The notes under the pieces were generated by a model that was given only the letters and a program-made list of their open reading frames with translations, had not been told where the DNA came from and ran no database searches. From positions 351,285 to 383,289 of the forward strand of contig NW_003120927.1 in NCBI RefSeq assembly GCF_000003605.2: DNA of 32,005 bases. Reading direction: 5' to 3'. Source of the stretch: Saccoglossus kowalevskii. Lineage: Eukaryota > Hemichordata > Enteropneusta > Harrimaniidae. Every line of letters begins with the position of its first letter. The first letter of the stretch is position 1. Positions 11,687 to 21,732 of this stretch are shown here, piece by piece. The position numbers were made by a program, and so were the translations under genes.

Positions 11687-11865
11687 GTGGCAATGTTTAA
11701 TGTGGCAATTATAAGGTGGCAATGTGTAGTGTGGCAATGTGTAATGTGGCTATGTGTGATGTGGCAATGTGTAATGTGGAAATGTGTAACGTGGTTATGT
11801 GTGATGTGGCAATGTGTAATGTGGCAATATGTAATGTGGCGATGTGTAACGTGGCGATGTGACAG
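11687..11865 (+). repeat. 15-bp tandem array, 12 copies
   Basis: The unit is GTGGCAATGTGTAAT with variants (GTGGCTATGTGTGAT, GTGGAAATGTGTAAC, GTGGTTATGTGTGAT, GTGGCGATGTGTAAC); one unit is 14 bp. Twelve units fill 179 bp exactly. A variant trio (CAA-TAAT, CTA/TTA-TGAT, CAA-TAAT) recurs, hinting at a 45-75 bp higher-order unit. The open frame across it gives a WQCVM-type repeat and is not a gene. Confidence 0.92.
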
Positions 11866-12587
11866 TTAATAGTGTGTCAATATGAAAGTTATCGGGTGTT
11901 GTACATCGCATGGGACTCATTATTAAGAAGACCGCCGCACATTAATGTGTATAGAAGCTGTAGGTACGTCGTAGGTACGTGATGGACAGAAGTGCAAATC
12001 ACCAGATGTTGAAATATTAATATTCAGGTGAATCTTTCTTTTAAGAATACCTTATTTCATGATATCGGTATTCTGATACACTGATCATATCAGTCGAAAC
12101 GTCATATTACATAGAATGGAAACTGATTATATTATGTCGCATTTCGGAACGCTGAAGTACTTGATAAACAAAACACGAATGACATACCAGTCAATGATAT
12201 GCTCACAAAGAAGTGCCGTTATTTTTTCCCGACACAAAATAAATACAGTCGATGCTTTTTAATTGTTTTTGCTACGCATGCCCACAACATCATTGAGTAA
12301 TGCAATCCAGTTACGCCCTTTTCGCATTGCGTGGTTTACGTGTTCTTGTTCCCATGTCACATTGCACGAGAGTTACAAACATTCATCTGATGTTGCTAGG
12401 ACGCAATATGCGTTGTCGAGGTGAGGTATATATAGACGACAAACACTTTTGTTTCGTAAACGCAAAATATGATTTACCAGGCTGCTAATAGCAACCACAC
12501 AAAAAGGCATTTTAGTCTTGTATTCATTATAGCTTTTTCAAATGTACATTTAATTAGGAATATAGATAATACACCACATTTCAGTTA

Positions 12588-12622
12588 GATGTTGGATTAT
12601 GGATGTTGGATTATGGATGTTG
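12588..12622 (+). repeat. 14-bp tandem repeat, 2.5 copies
   Basis: GATGTTGGATTATG is present twice exactly (12588-12601 and 12602-12615), followed by a partial third copy GATGTTG. It is a local slippage-type duplication. Confidence 0.9.
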
Positions 12623-12878
12623 CGACGTACTTGAATACCTCGCATATCCTCTAACATGTTGCTTGAGTTCTCACTGATTGATAATAATAACGAACATGCG
12701 CTGATTGTTCTCCTTTGACAAAGTTTATTTGCTTGATATTGATGAACTCTGACCTGTAATTAATCTGTTTGTAATAACACTAATCATATTTCAAGTACAT
12801 TTACATGTGTTACTATTGTTTTCAATGAACTTGAACTGTTTACTTTGTTCTATCTAGGTATTTCTGATTCAGTGTAAA

Positions 12879-12886
12879 TGACGTCA
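12879..12886. promoter_or_regulatory. exact CRE palindrome TGACGTCA
   Basis: TGACGTCA is the full CREB/ATF binding palindrome. This copy lies in non-coding DNA about 6 kb past the GPCR stop. Function is not shown by sequence alone. Confidence 0.35.
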
Positions 12887-13261
12887 TCCAGTTATTGACT
12901 TTCCTAGTTTAAGTGTTTTTATACAAATGTTTTAGTTTGTAAAACATCGCTCTTACAATGTGTATATATTCAATATGACGTTGTAAACAACTCCTTGGGT
13001 CTTCAAGAAATTTAAATTAGACGGCATGAAAGCTGAACCAAATTACTGTGTTTTTTTGATGTTATCATGTTTTTTTAACTTAAAGATTGTTAATAAGGAA
13101 AAAAAATATATGTACAGTTTATCATGCGAATATCACGTGTTTTATTCTCGCGAGATTAAAAACAGTCTTGCTCAGATCTGTGTGGAGTACATCTTCTTAC
13201 GCTTGTGTTGTTTACGTTGTGGTTATGACGTCGCGTAATACTTGTTTATGACTTATACATA

Positions 13262-13277
13262 TGACGTCATGACGTGG
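13262..13277. promoter_or_regulatory. CRE palindrome plus adjacent half site
   Basis: TGACGTCA at 13262-13269 is followed immediately by TGACGTGG, a second CRE-like half site, and a further TGACGTCG lies about 40 bp upstream near 13225. The clustering of CREB/ATF-type sites is visible. A regulatory role is inferred. Confidence 0.4.
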
Positions 13278-13375
13278 GAGGTATGATTCATTTTCAGTAC
13301 GGTGTATTCTAATGATAGTTATTATATTGATTTAGTATTACTATATTAGGCGTTTGAGAGTCCAAAATTCTGGTC

Positions 13376-13499
13376 ATTTGCATAATTTCAAGGTGTCTGC
13401 GACTTTTACTTCAATTTCAACAAGTTTGATTCGTTTATTTATTGATGTATGAGTTCAGATGAAATACCATCTTGTCAACCATCTCGAGATTATGCAAAT
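13376..13499. promoter_or_regulatory. inverted pair of POU octamer motifs
   Basis: ATTTGCATAAT at 13376-13386 and its exact reverse complement ATTATGCAAAT at 13489-13499 flank 102 bp. Each holds an octamer (ATGCAAAT-type) bound by POU homeodomain factors; the right copy runs into TTAATG. The pair could be a regulatory element or the arms of a small inverted repeat. Confidence 0.35.
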
Positions 13500-16334
13500 T
13501 AATGTCTATTGTGCTTTGGGCCGTATGTTATTAAAATAGGACATACAAACAAAACTATTCGTACACGGAAAGGCATTTTCGGATATGCCTCCCATGAATA
13601 ATTGGCGTATGTTTTTTTATCAATTAAATGAAACACAAGTTTTCTACAGATGCCACGTGTTAACATGCAACCATTACCATCGTAGTGCATGAACCATAGT
13701 AAAACAACACGATATCACTAATGTAATTTTGTTGTATTGTATATATTGACCTATATCACTGTGTATAGAGTATTTTCAACAGTAAATTATATCTGGTATA
13801 TAGAGATATCTTACTACAATTTCTGTGTTTTGTCTATTCTTTTTTGTTGCGTGTGATAATCTAAATAATGCAATTTTAAAAGTAATTGCAATATGGGATT
13901 TAATAGGCTTTGGTAATGACGAGGTATTCTGATCTTGTTCATTACCTCTAATGTGAACTAGAGGGCCCACGTAGGAAGTTACAAAGTTTGAAAACTAAGA
14001 AAGAAATGTCTCCGGTGGGTTTCATGGAAGTTTGTTCAAATGAGATACGTTCACGACAAGATGCAACATGCACGATTCCTCCCAATCTCCCAATCAATTG
14101 TCACCATCGTTCTTTCACGTGAAAATAAGCCTTGTAGAGACGTCCCCATACCATAAACTCCGATCATTAGGCTCCGATTAAAGTCGCAAGTTGTGACATA
14201 GTCATAACTAAGTTAACTAAAGTTACATTGTCAGCAACGTTTTCTTTGAAGCCTTTGTCACGTCAGGTAGTGTACGTAATATAGTAAGTGCAATAAATAC
14301 GTCATTCTTAAAATATTCGCGTCAACAGTTTCTTCCCAATAACAGACAGTCACGAAGCATTCCCTTAAATTCTCTTGTGACCGAGTTTTCAGCGTTTTAG
14401 GACGTCGTCGAGTTACCGAATCGCACGTGGTATTTTCTGTTCAACGGCCAAAGATAAATAGATAAGATAAATTCTATGTGAAGGATTTTCATTACCTTTT
14501 GCCTGAAATGCACACCGGACTCTTTACCCGTATAGCTATTATTTTACTCATTTCACCACTTCGTCCGATTGAACTGTGCATACATAAAACATTACGCACT
14601 TTCAATATGACGTCACCGCAGAAACGCGTACCAGAAGAAGAATACAAAACAATGGATGATGGGATTAATTTTAGTAGTTCTTAATGTTATAACGCCATTT
14701 GTAGGCCACAGGCTCATATGACTTTACATTTTTTTTTTCAAAATGTTTTTGTGCCAGGCGACAGTTCCGGACACTGAATGTCACTGTTGTCTCTCCTGAC
14801 TTTTTTCTACTTTGTAAGTGCAAACTGCAAGTGCTAGTGCTGACACATTATTAATGTAACATATTAAATCACAGCGCATTGTAACAAAAGCAAATAGAAT
14901 AAACTGGAGAATTTATACAGAGAATAAATAAATTGAATTCCTACAACTATTTGCTTTATACATATTTAGTTAGGATTCTCAGTATAACTATTGAATCGGA
15001 TTTCATTACATTTATTTTAGTGAAGACAATATAAAGTTAGTCGATCCACATAACTCTAAATTGAAAGGCGTTTCAACTAATTTTGCTGATATTGCAACAT
15101 TAAAATTCTGCGTTAAGTACTAGAGTTGTCGTTCAGCGAAAGTTTGAATTTCCCGTAAATACACAGACGTGTATATATTACACGCGCTGTATGCGTCGCA
15201 TATGGCCCATGTTGAACACGAAAGCGTGGCGACGATTGAGAAAAAGGAAAATGATAAGTATTCATATAGATTTGTTATCGAATCTCGAATTCAAATTATT
15301 ATATATATATATACATTGTAAATATATATAAAAAATAGATCAGACAAAATATGAACACGCTCTGCGTTAAGAGCATGACGCTTAAATACATGTTCCATCC
15401 ATATTCCCAATCCAATTGCACAGCGGCGAATGTAATATTGTGACATTATTAGGGAATTCGACATTCAAAGGAACTTTATAACTTCATGTTGCAATTAGAT
15501 TATGATCAATGTATATATATAGGGTCGTAACAATACACGAAGACGGTCAAATTAACTGTATGTATGCAAATAGGGTCCCCATTCCCAAAGCAATTATCAA
15601 GACAGGACTGGACGTAATGAATGCTCGAGAATGAATGTAGCAAATACAGGCTTCTTGTATCCATTACAAAAATGTCGAGTTGTTATTTCCGCGTAACAAT
15701 GCCCATTGGTCTATTTTCCCTTATAAAAAAAGACCCAGTTTTAAAAACAGGAAAAGATTGAAAAGCGAGTTGGTAGTCAGATTACATAGCGAGGATCTCA
15801 TCGTCGGTATATTATTACAAAGTATTGATACAAGAAGGTACCGATGTTTGGGAATATAAGAAATCCTCCTATGCATAAAATATATATCAAAATAAACATA
15901 TTTTTAAAACATACTTGACGGTTTGTAATTGAAAGATACTTAATACTGTTTACGCGTGAATATTAACACATGGTATATAAGGCACATATAACAAACTATC
16001 TTATATTCCATAATACTATCACCCATACACACAAGGATACACATAGATATCTTGAGTCGTCATATTCGAGTTACATTTAAAATGAAAATACGTTATAATA
16101 TATTGGATTCCGTGTTTAACCGAGTTCAGAACCTCATCAGCTGCAAAAGTAAATACTATCTTGCTGCATGACAGCGTGATTTCCACAAAATAGTTTTGCC
16201 GCATTGATTGTTTACAAGAAGAGAAGTTTATTGTCGCACTGTCATCAATTATTCCAAAAATAATTGTCTTCTTCTCGAACCCAAAGCCAATTCCACCAAT
16301 CGTTGACATCATATAGTCCTCCCAACTCCAAACA

Positions 16335-16356
16335 TGTGCACATGCGCATGTGCACA
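16335..16356. repeat. 22-bp perfect palindrome
   Basis: The sequence is a perfect inverted repeat with no spacer, made of TGTGCACATGC and its reverse complement, alternating purine and pyrimidine at nearly every step. The centre ATGCGCAT resembles an NRF1 half site. It lies just outside the Gypsy relic's LTR side. Confidence 0.9.
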
Positions 16357-16730
16357 ATCAACACACGTGTGTGGAAGTTTCTGTTTCAAAGTTGAGTTGT
16401 CCCCAACGTGAAAGTCAAAAATCGCAAAATTTCATAACGAAAATAACGATGTCTCAACAATATTTCTCCGATATATGATTTTATTTCTGAAATATATTCC
16501 GCATCAAAACACTTCCATTTGACATATCAAATGGTATTTCTAATGTGTACTGGAACAAGATGTGCACAGTAGCACGATATTGTTAGAGAAATATTTATAT
16601 CAGCCTACAGACTGGCGGTGTTCGCGCCTATCGATGGTTGTTGGGGTCGACTCTCACGGACAACACCGGGTCAACGTTAACAAAAACCTCGCTTGGACGA
16701 CCAAAATGAACCACTGTGCTCGCTCTCATC

Positions 16731-17055
16731 TGTCAAGGAATGGTAAACGGAGACGGAATCAATGAAAACAAACACTCCATTCAGGAATAAACGACTAAAG
16801 AACTGTACTTTTGATGTACGGCTCCGAACTACAAGACACACTCATCAACAAAAACCAAGGGAATAAATAACAAGGTGACATCATAATTTGATCACGTGAG
16901 TTTAAAGTAAGCTTATAATAGAGAAATCATATACGTACTTTTTTCCATATAAGGATTTCAATTTTCCCGCGAAATATAGGGTCCAGGACGGAAGACGTTA
17001 AACGAATATACACGATATTATACGAATGTCCGAGTAACTAAATAATTCCATGACA
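16731..17055 (-). repeat. probable 3' LTR of the Gypsy relic (end uncertain)
   Basis: Right after the polypurine tract the minus strand reads TGTCATGGAATTATTTAG, starting with TG as LTRs do. A matching inverted end (plus-strand TGTCAAGGAATGG at 16731) would close an LTR of 325 bp as TGTCA...TGACA. The LTR could instead extend lower, to about 16630, where plus-strand TGTTGGGG would also give a CA end. Without the 5' LTR this cannot be decided. Confidence 0.5.
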
Positions 17056-17070
17056 TTCCTCCCTTCCAGA
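17056..17070 (-). other. polypurine tract of the Gypsy relic
   Basis: The minus strand reads CTGGAAGGGAGGAA directly before the TGTCATGG of the LTR. A purine run ending at the LTR is the plus-strand priming site of LTR retrotransposons and fixes the LTR start. Confidence 0.7.
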
Positions 17071-17364
17071 CCAAACTACATCCTGTGTTTGCGTCGTACT
17101 ATACAATCATATATTAGAAAGGTACAAAACAGTGAAATAAAGGACAAAAGAAAATCAGAAATTATAAATTATTCAATATTTCACTTACATATATCAGCGA
17201 ACTACATGTTAAGTAAGGTTTTAGTCATTACAAGAATCAACAATATCATTCATATTCATTATTTGCTTTATAATCAATGTTCTTTCATATTACAGTTCCA
17301 AGCATTTAGTTCAAATTTCAGAATGTACCAATATCCGTAGTCAATGAGCTAGGATAGCTATTCA

Positions 17365-17940
17365 AATCAAATTCAGAATAATTCTTCTAATTGTTCCAAA
17401 TCCATAATAGTTGGTCGGTTTATGTTCTTTTCTTGGATATCTCCGTAGAACATTAGGTGGTTTTATAAACTCAGTGCAAGTCTCTTCCTTAGTAGCATCC
17501 ACTTTCATACTTCGATTATAAGTGGAACAGAATCCTCGATATTATCCGCAAATGTTTTTGTTGATGACTCAGAAGTAGTATCAACATCTAAGTTCATAGA
17601 TTCCAAATGGGCACCGGCAACTCCTGCCTCTTCACACATTGATGTCTCACCATGAGTTTCTGATGAAGGTGAGGTATCGTCTATCTGATCTGTCTTTGGG
17701 TTAAATATCTGTGTCTCAACATGGCAGCAGCGTCCGACAGTTTCTTCCCTGGTAAACCAAATTGTATGCACTGATCCAAGCTAGCCATCGGTACATGCTT
17801 CAACCAAGAGACTATCGGTTTCTCTCGATATTTCTTATCTTCTCATAATGGACGATCTTAAACTTATGAAAGTCGGCTTATGACCAAGTATAACCCTTCA
17901 AAGCTTAGCTGCCATTTTGAACTCAACTACGTTCTCCTAC
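17365..17940 (-). pseudogene. C-terminal tail of Gypsy Pol
   Basis: Minus-strand frame 17771-17505 is open for 88 codons and acidic and Ser/Thr-rich, as in the variable tail after integrase. After a frameshift near 17505 another frame reads VLRRYPRKEHKPTNYYGF and stops near 17370. The RYPxRxxKPxxYYGF pattern is typical of Gypsy Pol C-termini. Continuity with integrase upstream is interrupted. Confidence 0.7.
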
Positions 17941-17949
17941 TTTCTTCCT

Positions 17950-18942
17950 TCAACCATACAAATCTCCCGGTTGAAAACCTTGTCTATCCAAATGCCACTC
18001 ATAGTGTTTCTTAAGGACACTTACTGTCACCTGCTCTCTAGCCCAGACATGCGCTTTCTGCAACTTAGATTTCAGATCGGTCACATAGTCTTCCTGTGTC
18101 CCTACATCAGGATCATTACTATCAAACATTAAGTCTACTGGCAAGCATTTCTCTCTTCCAAGCATTAACAAATTAGGGGTTTCTGTAGAGGAATGCACAG
18201 ATGATCTATAAGCAATGTCAACATAGGGTAAACACTGATCCCAGTCCCGTTGTTGTGCCAATGGATCAAGATAAGACTTAATCGATCCAACAATAACCTT
18301 CATATGTCTTTCAACCAAAACATCACATTGAGGGTGCCAGGCACAGTGTAGGTCTTAGAAATGTCCAATAACTGACATACTTTCTTGAAAACCATGAATA
18401 TAAAATCTCTACCCCGTATCAGAATAAATTTATCGAGGCATATCAATTCTAGTGAACAAATGATAAACCAGTGCTTTAGCCTTCTCATCATTCACTGGAA
18501 TGCATTCCAACCACTTACTAAAGTAGTCAGCTAAAACTAAACCTTCTTGTTACCATCATAAATTTCAGTGAAAGAACCAAGGATGTAAATTACTGTTCAT
18601 TTCATTGGATAGCCAACCATGTGGGATTGTAAGGAGACTTTCTCTCGTTTGTGTGGCATCTGACGACGTGCACATACATCACATGACCTGACATATGCTC
18701 TAATAAGTACCGCTGTCTCAGTTTAGTTCCCAAATGTCTATCTGGATTAGCTGTGTGCAGCCCACGCAACACCTGCTGTATACAGTCCAAGAGCAAATAC
18801 AGCTGCCAAGTCACTTGCATACCAACAGCACTTTCAAACAATCTATACAGAACACCATTCCTGACATGAAGATGATCACATGAAGACCAGCACATTTTTA
18901 CCGAAGGCGAGAACGCAGAAATTTCCTCCCACGCAGGTCTAC
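17950..18942 (-). pseudogene. Gypsy integrase, frameshifted
   Basis: The zinc-binding region (about 18934-18602) opens with WEEISAFSPSVKMCW, then NGVLYR and LHTANPDRHLG, a decayed H2C2 finger. The catalytic core follows: ADYFSKWLECIPV near 18550-18500, then a SDTG with stops around it, then VFKKVCQLLDISKT in another frame near 18390. After a frameshift near 18310 the end of the core and C-terminal part run open to 17950, with DWDQCLPYVDIAYRSSVHSS, LMLGREKCLPVDL and FQPGDL (a GPY/F-like module). At least two frameshifts and several stops prevent a working enzyme. Confidence 0.85.

Positions 18943-18984
<42 letters not shown>
18943..18984 (+). rRNA. 42-bp fragment of 28S rRNA inside the Gypsy relic
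   Basis: The plus strand reads GCTGGGTTTAGACCGTCGTG and then AGACAGGTTAGTTTTACCCT, ending AC. From memory this is the deeply conserved segment near the 3' end of eukaryotic 28S rRNA, in sense orientation, and I see no mismatch over 42 bases. The flanks (GTCTAC before, CACCTTAAAT after) do not continue the rRNA. It lies between RNase H and the integrase zinc finger, antisense to the element. It is a fragment, not a gene. Possible sources are filler DNA at break repair, an old rDNA-derived insertion, or an assembly artefact. Confidence 0.85.
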
Positions 18985-19394
18985 CACCTTAAATGAAAAT
19001 ATATTAAAAACTTTTACAAGTTGGCAGGAGATGTCATGCTCAACAGTAGAAGTTAAAATGCTCATACCACCACCTGATGCTGTTTCTCTCAGAGTTCACT
19101 GTTGGTCCATGTCCACAATACCAACATCTGACTGCCAATTCGTCTCCTTTGTTTCATTTCGACATATTGTCATCACCTTTCCTGGGGGTAACTCCTACAA
19201 CATCCTGACCAACTGGTACATACTCAGAAGCTAATGGGTTCAATGAGGAAGCTCATCCGAATTTTGGTCACATTTAGAGACATTAGTGCTAGCATACATC
19301 TGACCACATTGTTTACATTTATAGGTAGGTGCTAAACTTAATGCATTGGTAGTGCCATGATGTTTGACCGGCCTATGGACATTGGTGAAATCAA
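18985..19394 (-). pseudogene. Gypsy Pol linker between RNase H and integrase
   Basis: Fragments in several frames fit the variable linker of Gypsy Pol, but no motif is firm. Stops are frequent. The stretch joins the end of RNase H near 19395 to the 28S fragment. Confidence 0.4.
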
Positions 19395-19930
19395 CAATTT
19401 AATCCAGCGAGCCAGCTGACCCTTAACATTTATGAATCGCATTAACAATATTAAAGAAACATGACATAATTTACAACTGCAAGTAATTCTCTTCTGGTCA
19501 CACAATATCTGCATTCTGTAGCTGACAAAGCCCGACCTATATCACCAATGGTCACTCTTTCCTACCCTGTATCTGGTACAAAACAGTATCAACGCCACAA
19601 CCCCTAGCATCAGAATCTAGTATAAAAGTTTCATCTTCAGATGGAAATGATAAAACAGGAACGGATGTCTAAGCATCCTTATCACTGTCAAAGGCATTTT
19701 AGCATTGTTTTCTTCTTTTTCAACTCATGCAAGAGGCGTGCTAGATATGTAACCCTCTGACAAAGTCTATGTAATAGGAGGCCAAACCAATAAAAGAACG
19801 AACTGTCACAGAACTGGTTCAATGCCAATTCTGTAATATGTCCACCTTTTCAGGATCTGTCTCAACCCCATATTCTGAGATTCTGTGACCCAGAAATTCA
19901 ACAACAGAGGATAACAGCACACAGGTTTTA
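19395..19930 (-). pseudogene. Gypsy RT thumb and RNase H, decayed
   Basis: Minus strand, in one frame: VEFLGHRISEYGVETDPEKV (RT thumb, near 19900-19850), SFIGLASYY near 19800, then after several stops VLSFPSEDETFILDSDARG near 19650-19615, which is the start of RNase H. ALSATEC precedes CVTRRELLAVVNYV near 19505-19465, and GQLARWIKL follows near 19425-19400. The usual RTDH segment between these is missing, so there is an internal deletion. Six or more stops break the frame. Confidence 0.85.
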
Positions 19931-20310
19931 GTTTTAACCCAGTCGATCAAAAAACAATTCTAATCACTTCGACTCCTCCTTATATGTTCTGGCAAATACA
20001 ATAATGTCATCCAGATACAAGATTAAAATTTTCCATGACAAACCTTTAAAACAACGTTCCATATTTCTTTCAAAAGTTCTTACACCATTGGTCAAGCGAA
20101 ATGGAAGCACCTTCCACTGATATAACCCAGTTTTCGTACAAAAGGCAGCGTATGGTTTAGACTCTGGCACTAGTTCAATTTGCCAATATCCTGATTGTAA
20201 ATCTAACGTAGAAAACCATTTTGACCCATAGACTGATTCCAAAGCATCATCAGAAAAGCTGCCCTATACTGTAACTGAATTTAATTTACGATAGTCTGTC
20301 TATGCATAGC
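19930..20310 (-). pseudogene. Gypsy reverse transcriptase core
   Basis: The frame 20242-19964 is open for 92 codons and reads WFSTLDLQSGYWQIELVPES, then GLYQWKVLPF, TFERNMERCF and LILYLDDIIVF. The catalytic aspartates (LDL and both in YLDD) are kept. The usual PFGLTN has become PFRLTN. Just upstream, in the same frame but with stops, TDYRKLNSVTV and DDALESVYG precede it. A +1 frameshift near 19930 separates the core from the thumb. No working enzyme can be made from this copy. Confidence 0.92.
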
Positions 20311-20960
20311 CTTTGCGTCCCATTTTTGTCGGAAAAAAGACTAATGAGAAAGCCCAGCTGACAAACTATTCAATTAATCTCCTATCAAGAGATCTGCCTT
20401 GTTTGTCTCTCTCATCTATCTCTCTGTGTTTCCATATTATGGTATGGAAATTGTAGTACCGGTTTTTCATGTACTACTATCTCATATTTTATTAGATCCA
20501 CCTTTTCTAAATGCTCACCATTACAACTAAAGACACCAGCAGATTTGACCAACAAATCAACAAACTGTTTCCCGAACTACTTTTCCTGTACAGCTCCTCC
20601 TCCTCCTTTCGTTAGTATGAGTATTTACAATAGTTTCCTTCTTATCCGCCAAGAATTCCTGCTGGAGATTGAATGGTAAGACTCTGTTTTTGTCAACCAT
20701 TAAGAAGTGCAATAGTAGTCCTAGCTTTGGGTATTCGATCAGTGGGAGTCACATTGAGTGTTCGGATTGGAATCCCAGCACTCCATGGATTTACAACAGC
20801 ATGACACACCCCAAATGTTATTTTCAAAACTACCTGTAGGCCGAGTTGGCATAACACAAACAATGTAATTCACCTCATTTTCAGGAACTACACAAGATCT
20901 CACCCATTCGCGTCACAACAGGGCGCTCAGCAAACCCAATTTCAAACCAAAAATTTTAAA
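20310..20960 (-). pseudogene. Gypsy protease-RT linker, decayed
   Basis: Minus-strand pieces fit the part of Gypsy Pol just before RT: FAERPVVTRMGEI near 20930-20890, VVNPWSAGIPIRTLNVT near 20800-20750, and LLVKSAGVFSCNGEHLEKVD near 20560-20500. The protease active site (DTG/DSG) was not seen. Stops and frame changes are frequent. A GGAGGAGGAGGAG run (plus CTCCTCCTCCTC) sits near 20590. Confidence 0.6.
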
Positions 20961-21015
20961 TTCGGCCGCCAATCAGCGACTGCCTTACAGTTGGATGACA
21001 ATTTTGGTTTCAAAT
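20939..21015. repeat. fold-back at the upper end of the Gypsy relic
   Basis: ATTTCAAACCAAAAATT at 20939-20955 pairs with AATTTTGGTTTCAAAT at 21000-21015, one mismatch and one slipped base, around a loop of about 45 bp. Gypsy similarity fades here, so it may mark the breakpoint or a small element inserted at it. Confidence 0.5.
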
Positions 21016-21732
21016 AGCCCGATGCTCTGCAATGTACTAATCAAGGAATGTATATATAATGTGGCAAAGCGACACAGGACAAAGTCTGTACAAGCCAAAT
21101 AATAGATTGACTAAGTATTGATTTCTTTATAATTATGTGATTTATCTATGTTTGCATCTAAAGGCGAGGTCCCAGCAGCCATTTTCCCTGGTTCCACGTG
21201 GCTTGGGAAACTAACCTGATATGATTATGCGCCATGTTGAATTTCCATAGAATCTAATGGAACTAAAATGTCGTAGACTGAAATAAAAAATTAGCAGTAA
21301 TCCTTCGCTCGTTCTTTTTGTTTTATTTATAGATTTATAGGCTGAGTACTTTGTGAAAAGTTGTTGGAATTAAAGCAACCAGAAAAGCCCTAGCTTTGGA
21401 GGGAAGCATCTAAGCTGTAACACCCAACATTTTTATTATCTGGTTTAATGAAATATCTAGTTTTGTATTATTTTAAAATAATATCATAATAAAAATAATA
21501 GTAGAAGTTGGCCATGGTGGTTCTAATTTCAATTTAGTCCCTCGCCAGTCCCATACTATGCCTTTTAAAACTTAAAATATAATGAAATCAGACGAGATTT
21601 ACTTACCAATGAGTTCAATAACCTCGTATGGTCAACTGACAGACACGTTAAATAGCTTGCTAGCTAGCGCCACTGTGAAAATACTCAATGTATATTAACT
21701 ATTAACTATTTAGTAGTTAAACTACTACTAAC
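21016..21732. other. no recognised feature
   Basis: I looked for a Gypsy 5' LTR (the TGTCATGGAATTATT start seen at 17055) and gag zinc knuckles and found neither. The stretch has GCCATGTTG at 21231-21239 and a CACGTG at 21195. Confidence 0.5.

Larger units (their letters stand above)
11866..16334. other. non-coding stretch with possible regulatory motifs
   Basis: No exon is recognised. The frame at 12300-12488 (+) is open but unlike any family I know, and the minus-strand frame 16019-16357 (112 codons) likewise. The stretch holds a 14-bp tandem at 12588, three exact CRE palindromes, an inverted octamer pair at 13376/13489, and an AT microsatellite near 15299-15331. It could contain enhancers for a neighbour, but the motifs alone do not show this. 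Confidence 0.5.
16731..20960 (-). mobile_element. Ty3/Gypsy retrotransposon relic
   Basis: On the minus strand from high to low coordinates I recognise the protease-RT linker, RT, RNase H, integrase, Pol tail, polypurine tract and 3' LTR start, in the Ty3/Gypsy (Metaviridae) order with integrase after RNase H. Frameshifts and in-frame stops occur in every domain except the RT core. No gag, CCHC knuckle or 5' LTR was found past 20960, so the copy is 5'-truncated or its left part is unrecognisable. The lower boundary is uncertain because no second LTR is available for comparison. Confidence 0.85.

Noticed and set aside
11597-11869. Open frame with WQCVM-type repeats
   Set aside because: It is the translation of a 15-bp tandem array.
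16019-16357. 112-codon frame on the minus strand
   Set aside because: Its start overlaps the 22-bp palindrome and the sequence resembles no family; treated as chance.
18895-19035. Larger rDNA insertion or full 28S segment
   Set aside because: The match stops abruptly at both sides of 18943-18984; flanking bases fit Gypsy Pol on one side and nothing rRNA-like on the other.
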